Source of the DNA: Anastatus disparis
Lineage: Eukaryota; Arthropoda; Insecta; Hymenoptera; Eupelmidae
NCBI GenBank assembly: GCA_017163975.1
Contig: JAFFSR010000248.1
Span: forward strand, 1,878,501-1,942,500
DNA length: 64,000 nt
Reading direction: 5' to 3'
In this document: one piece after another, positions 12,039 through 20,094 of the stretch
Position numbering within the stretch: the first letter of the stretch is position 1
Layout: each line of letters opens with the position of its first letter
The notes under the pieces: generated by a model
The model's input: only the letters and a program-made list of their open reading frames with translations
Database searches by the model: none
Told to the model about the DNA's origin: nothing
Made by a program: the position numbers and the translations under genes

Positions 12039-12698
12039 GTGCATCCGTGGACTTTGATGATTTGTGGACCCAGCTCGTGTGGTAAAACAGTATTCGTGAA
12101 GAATTTTTTGCATCACATTGATCGCATGAGTGATACAAAATTCGAGCGTATACTCTTGTACTATACCGAGTGGCAGCCAATTTACAAGGAGTTGGCCGAG
12201 GGTATCGAATTTCACGAGGGTTTACCAAAGAGCGAAGATTATGCCAATGATCCACGAGCAAAACTCTTGATTCTCGACGATCTGATGAGAGAATCGTCCA
12301 ACAGAGCTGTAGTAAATCTCTTTACCAAAGGCAGTCATCACAATAACTTGAGCGTCATCTTTATCTCGCAAAATCTCTTTCATCAAGGTCAGCGAGAAAT
12401 TTCTTTAAACTCTAACTACATCGTGGTATTTAAAAATCCGCGCGATCGAGCGCAAATAAATTATCTGGCGCGCCAAGTCTGCCCCGAGGAGCCTCGTTTT
12501 TTGCAAGAGGCATATCTCGATGCCACAGCACAACCACACGGCTATTTGTTCATAGATCTGAAACAGGGTACGCCGGAAAACGTGAGATTTCGTACTTGTA
12601 TATTTCCGTTCGACAAACATCAGTACGTTTATGTGCCTCGTTGCAAACCCATAAAAGCTGGTGCTAGCTCGAATAATGTACCAGTCGTGCGATTGTAA
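12039..12698 (+). CDS. ATP: Packaging ATPase (FtsK-HerA/A32-like)
   Basis: Drives genome packaging into capsids in Polintons and related viruses. Walker A GPSSCGKT is at residues 10-17 when counted from 12039. Walker B LLILDDL begins at residue 76, followed by the conserved SNRAVVNLF and FISQNLF segments typical of the family. The frame opens at 12039 right after a stop and has no ATG until 12057, only three codons before Walker A. The true start is therefore unresolved: a non-ATG start, or an upstream exon spliced at an AG near 12034-12039. The stop overlaps the next start as TAATG (12696-12700). Length (about 215 residues) is normal for the family. Otherwise intact. Confidence 0.9.
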   Translation: MHPWTLMICGPSSCGKTVFVKNFLHHIDRMSDTKFERILLYYTEWQPIYKELAEGIEFHEGLPKSEDYANDPRAKLLILDDLMRESSNRAVVNLFTKGSHHNNLSVIFISQNLFHQGQREISLNSNYIVVFKNPRDRAQINYLARQVCPEEPRFLQEAYLDATAQPHGYLFIDLKQGTPENVRFRTCIFPFDKHQYVYVPRCKPIKAGASSNNVPVVRL

Positions 12699-13042
12699 TG
12701 GAGCCGGTGAGACGTAGTCGTAGCAGACCAATTCCAGAAAAGTACTGGACTCAGCTACATGTTTTGTGTAAAATCGAACTTTATCAACTCAAGGCCATAT
12801 TACGCGAAGCAAATTCCAAACTTATAACGTACATTTGCGAGTGTGCTTTGAACATTTTACGTGGAAATATTCCACTCAGCAAATATTATAAGAAACAATT
12901 GCGAAAAGTCGCACCACTGTTGCGGAAACTCGCTAAACCGGGTATTTTGGAGGTAAAAAGGAAATTGGTGGTAAAATCAGCATATTTACTACGGCTAATT
13001 GTGAAACCTGTTTTATCGGCATGGAGTACGCAAGAAAAATGA
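12698..13042 (+). CDS. Small basic Polinton protein
   Basis: A 114-residue lysine- and arginine-rich protein with a central ILRGNIPLSKYYKKQLRK-type segment. It resembles a conserved, uncharacterised small protein of insect Polintons. It starts inside the ATPase stop (TAATG), and its own stop overlaps the next start as ATGA at 13039-13042. The composition would suit a core or DNA-binding protein, but this is inference. The C-terminus has a moderately hydrophobic stretch (about residues 90-108). Confidence 0.75.
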   Translation: MEPVRRSRSRPIPEKYWTQLHVLCKIELYQLKAILREANSKLITYICECALNILRGNIPLSKYYKKQLRKVAPLLRKLAKPGILEVKRKLVVKSAYLLRLIVKPVLSAWSTQEK

Positions 13043-13851
13043 TTTTAGTACCGCAAGAGTGCTTGGAGCAACAGCGGCTGCAGCAGCAGCACGACGTACC
13101 AACTACCAATCATACAACACCACCATCCAGTGTCCAGACACCTGGTACAGCCACGACACGCCTTGACGAAGAAATGAGTAAAATTTTACATTCTACGGGT
13201 GATGAGCGTCAAAAATCTCTGCAATATCAACAAATCTTGCAGCGTTACTTGCATCTAAGAGGGGAGGAGAAGGATGAAAATAGGAGTATAATACGTCCAA
13301 ACGAGACAACATTATTAGAAACGGAAACGACGATGGGTACAGACAATAATGACGAAATCGACGACGAACAGCTTGTCCAGTCGGTACCGCAGAAATTTCA
13401 AAGTAATGCTAGACATCTCATTAGATATTTGCGGCAAGCTGGTAATATTGAATGGGATAGTCGTGGTATAATCAAGCTAGATGGCACTGTTGTCGAGGGT
13501 GCTAATATTGTCGATTTAATGAACGAAGCTATGAGAAGTAGAAAAAGACCACCACCGCGCGGGTACAAACAGTTTGCACGCGTCTTGCGACAAGTTAGCA
13601 TACCTCGAGAATTCATTGGTAACGATCAACTGTGGCGTAAGATTGCATCTCATAGCCCTGATTCACCGCTGTCATCGTCGTCGGAAAACGAAGGTTATTA
13701 TTCTTCAACAGCTACTGGTCTAACGAGCGTAAAGGAGAAAGAAGTCGAGAGTGCGAAAAAGCGTAAAAAAGTTGGTAGCGAGTTGGCAGCTACACCATCA
13801 ACCCCTGTAAAAAAGAGTCGCCTCGAACAGCTAAAATGGGACCGTATGTGA
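13039..13851 (+). CDS. Conserved Polinton protein of unknown function
   Basis: About 270 residues starting MILVPQE. I choose the ATG at 13039 because it overlaps the preceding stop as ATGA; an in-frame ATG at 13021 would add six residues. The N-terminal third is low-complexity (Gln/Thr/Pro). The centre holds a conserved-looking globular part with WDSRGIIKLDG and NIVDLMNEAMRSRKRPPP-like segments followed by FARVLRQVSIPREFIGN. The C-terminus is Ser/Lys-rich with a basic KKRKK motif that could be a nuclear localisation signal. It resembles a protein regularly found beside the ATPase in insect Polintons. A structural or core role is possible. It overlaps the next gene by 16 nt. Confidence 0.75.
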   Translation: MILVPQECLEQQRLQQQHDVPTTNHTTPPSSVQTPGTATTRLDEEMSKILHSTGDERQKSLQYQQILQRYLHLRGEEKDENRSIIRPNETTLLETETTMGTDNNDEIDDEQLVQSVPQKFQSNARHLIRYLRQAGNIEWDSRGIIKLDGTVVEGANIVDLMNEAMRSRKRPPPRGYKQFARVLRQVSIPREFIGNDQLWRKIASHSPDSPLSSSSENEGYYSSTATGLTSVKEKEVESAKKRKKVGSELAATPSTPVKKSRLEQLKWDRM

Positions 13852-14345
13852 AAGCATGGAAGGAAGTGATGGAGGGGAAGGAGGAGGAGGAGGGGGAGAA
13901 AACTGGTACTATTATAGACCGATTGATTTCGGTTGTACCCTTTGAAATGCATCTACCAGGCTACCAGTTTCTCGGCCCTGGCACGCATCTCGAAGAGCGT
14001 CTCAGACGTGGTCAGAGAGGAAAAAATCCTCTTGACAATGCCTGTCTAGAGCACGATATTTCATATTCAGATAAAAAAATAACGAATCATATAAAAGCCG
14101 ACAGACTGCTGGCTGAACGAGCATTTTCACGCATGCTCTCGGAGACTGCGGATGGTAATGAAAAGACTGCAGCTGGTATTACTGTTTTGTGCATGGTCAG
14201 CAAAATTGCGTTTGATAAAGTTTTGAAACGCATTAAAAATACATTTAAAAGACAGCAAAAGAGAGAGAAAAAGCTAGTTTGTAAGAGGGGGAGGAGGAGG
14301 AGCAATGAAAAAGAAGAAGGAGGCGAAAAAGCCGGACGATCTTGA
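13836..14345 (+). CDS. Parvovirus VP1u-like phospholipase A2 protein
   Basis: 169 residues. The motif FLGPG (residues 45-49) matches the calcium-binding loop, and ACLEHDISYS (69-78), with His73-Asp74, matches the catalytic HD of secreted-type and parvoviral phospholipase A2 domains. The flanking NPLDNAC spacing is also parvovirus-like. In parvoviruses this domain breaches the endosomal membrane during entry; the same role here is inference. The C-terminal part has a hydrophobic helix (about 110-128) and a strongly basic tail. It overlaps its neighbours by 16 nt (upstream) and 41 nt (downstream), so it belongs to the capsid cluster. The catalytic residues look intact. Confidence 0.85.
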   Translation: MGPYVKAWKEVMEGKEEEEGEKTGTIIDRLISVVPFEMHLPGYQFLGPGTHLEERLRRGQRGKNPLDNACLEHDISYSDKKITNHIKADRLLAERAFSRMLSETADGNEKTAAGITVLCMVSKIAFDKVLKRIKNTFKRQQKREKKLVCKRGRRRSNEKEEGGEKAGRS

Positions 14346-15414
14346 GCATTATTACTATAATCTTTCTGCACCATCAGCATACGCTGGTGCTCATCTACTG
14401 AAACACGCGAAACCCAAAAAATTTGATAACAATACCATTGCCAAATGGTTGGAGAGTCAGGATGCACATACCTTACACAAACTTGTGAGACATCGTTTTC
14501 CTCGTCGACATTACAACGTTTTTAGCCCCTTTGAAGTGTGGGAAGCTGACTTGGCAGATTTTAGATCACTTAAAACCTACAATGATGGATACAGCTATAT
14601 TCTCATTGTCATTGATGCACTTTCAAAGTTTGCCTGGGTAGAGCCTCTTCTCGACAAAACCAATCGAAGCGTCGCTGTAGCATTAGACAAAATTTTATCA
14701 CGATGTAATGATAGACATCCTATTTATCTACAGACTGATAAAGGTAAAGAGTTTATCGGTCGAGAGGTGCAAGAGGTGCTAAAAAAGAAACATATTACCT
14801 ATCGAGTCGTCAGAGACCCTGATATAAAGGCAGCCATTGCCGAACGTTTTATTCGAACTCTCAAAGGTCGTATCTGGCGATACTTTACTCACTCGCGCAC
14901 AAGACGTTATATAGACGTTTTGCAAAAAATTGTGACGTGTTACAACGAGTCGTGGCACAGTGCCATAAAAATGCCCCCTTCCAAAGTCAACTTATATAAT
15001 GCTCACGTGGTACGTCAAAATTTGACGTTGCGTTACAGCGAAAAACAGCCGTTTCGAGTAGCTAAATACAGCGTTGGCGATCTGGTTTGTGTCAGTCGTG
15101 CCAAGACAGCCTTCAGGAAAGCATACGAGGGTGGCTGGACTCTGGAGCTGTTTAAAATTATAAGAGTCGACACAAGACAACAACCACCCGTCTATATTTT
15201 GACAGATCTTGATGGAGAAAAAATTGACGGATATTTTTACGAAGAACAGTTGAACAGAGTGCGCAAAGATTTAGATAGCGAAGCGTTTGAGGTTGATGAG
15301 GTTTTGAAGAGCAAAGGTAGGGGGTCGAAAAAACAATATTTGGTCAGTTGGAGGGGGTACCCAGAAAAATTCAATTCTTGGATAGAAGCTAAAGATTTAA
15401 AAAATTTACAATGA
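14305..15414 (+). CDS. INT: Retroviral-type integrase with C-terminal chromodomain
   Basis: 369 residues. It inserts the element DNA into the chromosome, producing the 6-bp duplication seen at the ends. The DDE triad is visible: Asp82 (WEADLADF), Asp145 (LQTDKGKEF) and Glu180 (AIAERFIRTLKG), with the last two 35 residues apart. The core is followed by an SH3-like segment (about 255-310) and a chromodomain (about 318-366, with YLVSWRGYP and FNSWIEAKDL). Chromodomains on integrases bind modified histones and may steer insertion. Intact, with an ATG inside the end of the phospholipase gene. Its stop overlaps the penton start as ATGA. Confidence 0.95.
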   Translation: MKKKKEAKKPDDLEHYYYNLSAPSAYAGAHLLKHAKPKKFDNNTIAKWLESQDAHTLHKLVRHRFPRRHYNVFSPFEVWEADLADFRSLKTYNDGYSYILIVIDALSKFAWVEPLLDKTNRSVAVALDKILSRCNDRHPIYLQTDKGKEFIGREVQEVLKKKHITYRVVRDPDIKAAIAERFIRTLKGRIWRYFTHSRTRRYIDVLQKIVTCYNESWHSAIKMPPSKVNLYNAHVVRQNLTLRYSEKQPFRVAKYSVGDLVCVSRAKTAFRKAYEGGWTLELFKIIRVDTRQQPPVYILTDLDGEKIDGYFYEEQLNRVRKDLDSEAFEVDEVLKSKGRGSKKQYLVSWRGYPEKFNSWIEAKDLKNLQ

Positions 15415-16241
15415 ACGATGAATTTTACATGGTTTTACCGAGCAACAGCAGCAAGTTTGTCTTTCCACATAATGTGGCGACGCATTTTACAACACAATTA
15501 TCACAAAATTTTTATCTTCATGGCGACTGGTGTGTAGGACTCACGGAAATTCAAATACCTCTCACATTTCAGCATATATCAGTGGTAGAGCGTGAGGGGG
15601 TGATTTCTGTTAAGACATCCAAACGTGACGTGGCGAATGTTTTGCGAGAAACAGAGGAGGAGACTCAACAGAAGGCCGAGGTGTTTGCCCGCGTTAAACC
15701 TGGTGTTTACCGTGACATTGAAAGTCTCTTAGAAGAAATAAATAGTCTCGAGAATGTGAAAAATCATTTATATTTTGAAATCCGCGCTGGTGGCTATGTA
15801 CAGATTATATGTCGATGTGGTGAAGATTGTACAACTTATATGCACACGTTTACCCTATCGGAAAAATTACTTAGAATTTTAGGTTTGGAAAATGTACCAA
15901 TTTTCTCTTGCAAAGGTAATAAAGAGCACTACATTGCCGGTAATCGACCAGCAAATCTTGTGAACGGGTTACCAACCGTGCTCATGGGTTACAGCAACAT
16001 TTGCCAGCCTTATGTAACAGGTGACTTGCGCACGAGCTTACTACGTATGGTCTCGCTTCATTTGCGTGACTACGTTTACGGAGGTGTTGAAATTAAAAAC
16101 TTTTCACCACCCATGTACCTACCACTGCTGTCTTCAGCGTTTCAGTCGATAGAAATAGATATAAGAGACGAACACGGATTTCCCATTCCATTCGACTACG
16201 GTACGCTGACTGTAACGCTTCACTTTAAGCGCATCCGATAA
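15411..16241 (+). CDS. Penton-like minor capsid protein (single jelly roll)
   Basis: 276 residues. The N-terminus (FYMVLPSNSSKFVFPHN, then FTTQLSQNFYL and WCVGLTEIQIP) is characteristic of the Polinton minor capsid protein that forms the capsid vertices. The rest is rich in beta-strand-like segments, including YVYGGVEIKNFSPPMYLPL and a C-terminal DYGTLTVTLHFK. Complete and uninterrupted. The start codon overlaps the integrase stop, and only one base separates its stop from the next ATG. Confidence 0.9.
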   Translation: MNDEFYMVLPSNSSKFVFPHNVATHFTTQLSQNFYLHGDWCVGLTEIQIPLTFQHISVVEREGVISVKTSKRDVANVLRETEEETQQKAEVFARVKPGVYRDIESLLEEINSLENVKNHLYFEIRAGGYVQIICRCGEDCTTYMHTFTLSEKLLRILGLENVPIFSCKGNKEHYIAGNRPANLVNGLPTVLMGYSNICQPYVTGDLRTSLLRMVSLHLRDYVYGGVEIKNFSPPMYLPLLSSAFQSIEIDIRDEHGFPIPFDYGTLTVTLHFKRIR

Positions 16242-16242
16242 A

Positions 16243-16719
16243 ATGCCTGTGTTTGAAGATTTTTTCAATAACCAAATGATTGGTGGTGGGGGTAAGTGTG
16301 TTACAGTTGGTAAACCTTGTTTTGGTTATCACCAGTCGGGTGCAGGAGTAGGTAGTTTTTTGAAAGGCCTCTTCCGAGCAGCTATACCGAAGATCAAACA
16401 AGGTGCAAAAGTGGTCGGTAAGGAGGCTCTCCGAGCGGGTAAAAATATCCTAGATGATGTCACTCTGTGTGGCAGACCGGTCAAAGAGGCGACCAAACAG
16501 CGCATTCGCGAGAGTGGTAAAAATCTCAAAAGAAAAGCTGACGTTGTTCTGGACAAATTGCTCTTGGGTGAGTCAAGTGCGAAAATAGGGGAGGAATCAG
16601 AATATAAAAAGAAGAACGAGACATCATCAACTCAGTCGTCGAGTGCACCTGGCACTACAAACACCTCAGCGGCTAAACGCTCGAAAAGAAGAAGAAGCAG
16701 AATAAGAAAGCACGTGTAG
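16243..16719 (+). CDS. pVI-like small capsid/core protein
   Basis: 158 residues. The N-terminus has MIGGGG (residues 12-17), which matches the adenain-type cleavage rule (M/I/L)-x-G-G-x. Next comes an amphipathic stretch GSFLKGLFRAAIPKIKQG (about 38-55), then basic helical sequence and a Ser/Thr-rich, strongly basic C-terminus (KRSKRRRSRIRKH). This layout resembles adenovirus pVI/pX-type internal proteins, and a similar protein recurs between penton and major capsid genes of insect Polintons. Membrane-active or DNA-binding functions are inference. Intact. Confidence 0.7.
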   Translation: MPVFEDFFNNQMIGGGGKCVTVGKPCFGYHQSGAGVGSFLKGLFRAAIPKIKQGAKVVGKEALRAGKNILDDVTLCGRPVKEATKQRIRESGKNLKRKADVVLDKLLLGESSAKIGEESEYKKKNETSSTQSSSAPGTTNTSAAKRSKRRRSRIRKHV

Positions 16720-16751
16720 CTAGAGATATTCTTGAAAATTAAAATTTCAAG

Positions 16752-18053
16752 ATGGCGCTGTTGCATACAGAATCGTGTCAGTCGATCAAGTCGGAATTAT
16801 CACTTTTTGAATTACCTTTGACACAGACTGCAATTGAAGGCTCTTACTGGGTTCAGTACAAACCGATATCTTCACTTAACGACCAATCACCAATTGAATT
16901 TACCATTCCTGGCAACACTGAGTATCTAGACTTGGCTCACACAATGTTAAGTGTGAGTGTCAGTATAACATGCACTAGTGCTGAACCACCTAAAGATCCG
17001 AACGTTGGACCAATAAATAATCTTTTGCATTCGTTGTTCAATCAAGTCGACGTGCTATTCAATCAGAAACCTGTTTCACCACCAAACAATGCTTATGCAT
17101 ACAGAGCTTACATTGAAACATTACTAAATTATGGCCCAACAGCTAAAAAGTCTCATTTAACGAGTGGATTGTGGTACGATGATACAGCAGGAAAAATGGA
17201 CGATACCACAGGTGGTAATACAGGTCTCAGCCAGCGTAAAGCGCTTATGGTTAACAGAAAGATCGATTTACTCGGCCATTTACATTGTGATGTTTTTAAT
17301 CAAGACAAATTATTACTGGGTGGTGTTGAAGTTAGAGTAAGGCTCGTGCGTTCTCGTGATGATTTCTGTCTCATGGATCCCGCTGGTGCTTTCACAGTAA
17401 ATATTACAGAGGCTACGCTTTTTGTGCGTCGAGTAAGATTAAATCCTTCACTCGTGCTAGCGCACGAAAAACTATTGTCGCAGACTACTGCAAAATACCC
17501 ACTGACACGTGTAGAAGTTAAGGCTGTTACGCTACATAATGGTGTGCATGGGGAAACAATCGACAATGTCATATTAGGTCAACTACCAAAAAGAATTATA
17601 CTCGGTTTTGTTGAGAATAAAGCTTACAACGGAGATAAAAGTCTTAACCCGTTTAATTTCAAGAATTTTAATATAAATTTTTTATGTCTGTACGTTGATG
17701 GAATGCAAGTGCCATCGAAACCCTTACAGCCAGATTTCAAAAAAAGCAAAATGTACGTTGATGCTTATCATACATTTTTTTCCGGCACTGGTATTCACTT
17801 TATGAATTCAGGCAACTCGATTACCCGTAAAGACTATCCAAACGGTTACTGCCTATTCGCTTTTGATTTGACACCTGTTTTATCGGCGAGTGACGGTAGT
17901 CATTGAAATTCGATAAAAAATGGTAATGTACGAATTGATGTTAGATTCGACGACCCGCTAGAGCGCGCTGTAAATTGTATAATTTATGCTGAATACGACA
18001 ATTCGCTCGAAATTGACTTGTCGAGACAGGTTGTCGTGGATTATAGCGGTTAA
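16752..18053 (+). pseudogene. MCP: Double jelly-roll major capsid protein, with an in-frame TGA near the C-terminus
   Basis: The hexon-like protein that builds the capsid shell. Start in a strong context (CAAGATGG). The first 384 codons are open and carry family segments such as ANNLLHSLFNQVDV-type sequence (about residues 90-105), RKIDLLGHLHCDVFNQ (about 168-184) and GNSITRKDYPNGYCLFAFDL (about 355-374). A TGA at 17904-17906 interrupts the frame. The same frame then runs open for 48 codons to TAA at 18051-18053, with sequence that looks like the usual C-terminal strands of this family. The lesion is therefore a single nonsense codon: recent decay, readthrough or sequence error. If translation ends at the TGA the last strands of the second jelly roll are lost. 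Confidence 0.9.
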
Positions 18054-18081
18054 GTAGTAGTGGTGGGGATATAGTTCTCGC

Positions 18082-18119
18082 TATTTAAGTGGAGCAAAGC
18101 CATCTTTATCATCTCAGTC
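18082..18119 (+). promoter_or_regulatory. Core promoter of the late downstream genes
   Basis: TATTTAAG (18082-18089) is followed by CTCAGTCG with CAGT starting at 18115, again 33 bases from the TATA start. It lies between the capsid gene and the start codon at 18146. Confidence 0.65.
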
Positions 18120-18145
18120 GGCGAGCAACTTTAATTGCAAACAGT

Positions 18146-18790
18146 ATGGACGTGGTGATTGACGTGCAGTTTTTAAAGGACAACAAAAACCGTTTGATTC
18201 CAAAGAAGGTGGCTGTACTTGCTATTCATAAAAACTTTATCGCTCATTGGATTGTAGCGCCTCCTTGTAATTTAAGACGCTTACCTAAAAATGCTTTGAG
18301 ACAGAGCAATTGGGTGACACTGAATCATCATGGTCTGAAGTGGTACGAAGGTGATATATCGATAAAAAGATTATACAAAAATTTGGAAGATATTTGCAAG
18401 CATTGTCGTGTAATTTTCGTGCGAGGTCAAGAAAAGCTTGAACTACTTTCCAAGCTCACTACTTGTAAGATTGAAAATTTAGAAAAACAAGATTGTCCAG
18501 CTTTTAGAAATTTGAATTTCAGCAGTGTACAGTGTATGCATTATTACATAAAATCATCGTATTCAAATTACGTGTGTGCTCTAAATAACGCTGCTAATCT
18601 GAAACAGTGGCTACTGAAACTTAACCCCAGCGTAAAATCGCTGATTGTGGAAGAATTTTTCGAAATTCTCCGCAATGAATTCAAAAGAGATTGTTCGATA
18701 TCTGATGAGGATCAAGTTTCACGCAGTAGGTGTTTATCCAGTGGATCGGATTCCTCTGATGTGGGTGAAACCTTGTGCGCTTGTGCTTAA
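18146..18790 (+). CDS. Uncharacterised conserved Polinton protein
   Basis: 214 residues from the ATG at 18146, which follows the TATA/CAGT promoter; an earlier in-frame ATG would fall upstream of or at the initiator. The N-terminus MDVVIDVQFLKDNKNRLIPK and the segments AHWIVAPPCNL and HGLKWYEGD recur, as I recall, in uncharacterised proteins of insect Polintons. The opening VVIDVQ strand loosely recalls RNase H-like or DnaQ-type nuclease folds, but I see no catalytic set, so this is a guess. Histidines and cysteines are frequent (CKHC, CPAF, CMHYY). It overlaps the protease gene by 116 nt in another frame. Confidence 0.7.
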   Translation: MDVVIDVQFLKDNKNRLIPKKVAVLAIHKNFIAHWIVAPPCNLRRLPKNALRQSNWVTLNHHGLKWYEGDISIKRLYKNLEDICKHCRVIFVRGQEKLELLSKLTTCKIENLEKQDCPAFRNLNFSSVQCMHYYIKSSYSNYVCALNNAANLKQWLLKLNPSVKSLIVEEFFEILRNEFKRDCSISDEDQVSRSRCLSSGSDSSDVGETLCACA

Positions 18791-19118
18791 TACGCAAAAT
18801 TATAACCAGCGTGGTGCGCACTGGGTTGCCATATACGTTGATAAGTATGGCACAGGTGTGTACTTTGATAGTCTTGGTAAGCCGCCACAAATTCAACAAC
18901 ATTTACGACGTATTCAGCAAAATTGTAAAAAATTTAGATGGAATAATAAACGCTTACAAAGCGAATATTCCAATGTTTGTGGTCATTATTGTATCATGTT
19001 TCTATATTATATGTCTACCGGATTGGGTTTCAAGAAATTCTTGGAAAATTTCTCGCAGAATTTGCAAAAAAATGATGCTATAGTAAAGAATTTCATAGAA
19101 AAAACTTGCTATGCATAA
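18675..19118 (+). CDS. PRO: Adenain-like capsid maturation cysteine protease
   Basis: 147 residues from the ATG at 18675. It processes capsid proteins in adenoviruses and Polintons. The catalytic set is visible: His49 (GAHWVAIYVD), Asp65 (YFDSLG), Gln95 and Cys102 (SNVCGHYC). The Gln-to-Cys spacing of seven equals that of adenain. Hydrophobic helices follow the active cysteine (CIMFLYYM). The gene begins inside the end of the preceding frame. A candidate target, MIGG-G, lies in the pVI-like protein at 16243-16719. Intact, and close to the minimal length for the family. Confidence 0.92.
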   Translation: MNSKEIVRYLMRIKFHAVGVYPVDRIPLMWVKPCALVLNTQNYNQRGAHWVAIYVDKYGTGVYFDSLGKPPQIQQHLRRIQQNCKKFRWNNKRLQSEYSNVCGHYCIMFLYYMSTGLGFKKFLENFSQNLQKNDAIVKNFIEKTCYA

Positions 19119-19187
19119 TTTGATACTTGACTGTCTCTGATTGGTTGCACGCCACCTTTTTTACGACACCCCCACCAATTTTTACAG

Positions 19188-19225
19188 TATAAAAGAAGTG
19201 GTATCCACTTGGTCTAGTCACAGTT
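19188..19225 (+). promoter_or_regulatory. Core promoter of the right-end gene
   Basis: TATAAAAG at 19188-19195 is followed by ACAGTT at 19220-19225. Both the motif and the 32/33-base spacing match the polymerase promoter at 5693-5730. Confidence 0.75.
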
Positions 19226-19274
19226 GTGTGTGATCGACGGTGACAGCAGTAACAAGCAAGAAAACCTAACCAAG

Positions 19275-20093
19275 ATGGCTGGTCAAAAGAGAAGCCTGGA
19301 GCAGACATTTGGTAATGACTTGGCATATTTAATAAAACAAAATAGCAAGAAAAATTATTGGCAGCAGGTTCTGCCAATGGTCTACGGGCTGAACAGCTCT
19401 TTTGGAAAAATTATCCAGGTAGGCCTGGAGAATATAGGCGGCGAAGGCAAAAAGGAGTTTGCACCCGTGGTACGCTTCTGTGGAGCCAATTTTCAAGGTC
19501 TACCTCTGTCACTAGACTGTTGGGAGGCGTTGAAGGAGGAATTTGATAAAATTGAAGATTTTTTCATTTGCTATAATGAGGAATCTATGCTGGATCAGCG
19601 GCTATCTATTCCAGGATACACTATCCGTTTTATGATTAGTTTTTACGAGAGAGCTTTTGAATTGGTACCCAATGACGCACAACCTGAAGGAGAGGAGTGT
19701 GGTGGACCGCCGAAAAAATATGGTCGATTTAATCGGTCACTAGTATTTAAACGTGTCACGTTTGAACGTTTAAAAGATTTATCAAAATGTATAGATTATA
19801 GAATTAGATATTTAAATACTGTTGCAAAATCTGTGGATTATATATTACGAGAAATGGTTGCAAATATGAAAAATGTATTAGAAAAAAGTCAGGAATCTCA
19901 ATATGTATACTTTACTTCTAGCGATATAAAAAACACAATGTCTAGTTTTAATGATAATTTTGTAAATGATCTCATCGAATTATTAAAAAAGAATAATCTA
20001 GTTTTAGGAAAAGAAGATTTGTTTATAATTATATACGAATTTATTACTTATCATATGTACACACTAGTTAATTGTATGAATTCTACGTTGTAA
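19275..20093 (+). CDS. Unrecognised right-end gene of the Polinton
   Basis: 272 residues from the ATG at 19275 (context CCAAGATGGC), which lies 50 bases after the promoter initiator; the frame is open a little further upstream. I do not recognise the product. It is mostly helical and charged, without signal peptide, zinc ligands or a nucleotide-binding motif. Residues 140-158 are Gly/Pro/Glu-rich. Base composition changes inside the gene: the first 170 codons are of ordinary content, whereas from about 19790 the codons become very AT-rich (Asn, Lys, Ile). Having its own strong promoter, it probably encodes an accessory function. It ends just before a 418-bp palindrome. Confidence 0.65.
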   Translation: MAGQKRSLEQTFGNDLAYLIKQNSKKNYWQQVLPMVYGLNSSFGKIIQVGLENIGGEGKKEFAPVVRFCGANFQGLPLSLDCWEALKEEFDKIEDFFICYNEESMLDQRLSIPGYTIRFMISFYERAFELVPNDAQPEGEECGGPPKKYGRFNRSLVFKRVTFERLKDLSKCIDYRIRYLNTVAKSVDYILREMVANMKNVLEKSQESQYVYFTSSDIKNTMSSFNDNFVNDLIELLKKNNLVLGKEDLFIIIYEFITYHMYTLVNCMNSTL

Positions 20094-20094
20094 T

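Noticed and set aside
12035..12040. GTGAGT at the start of the ATPase frame as a functional splice donor
   Set aside because: Using it would remove the ATPase N-terminus with Walker A; kept only as a note on the unresolved start.
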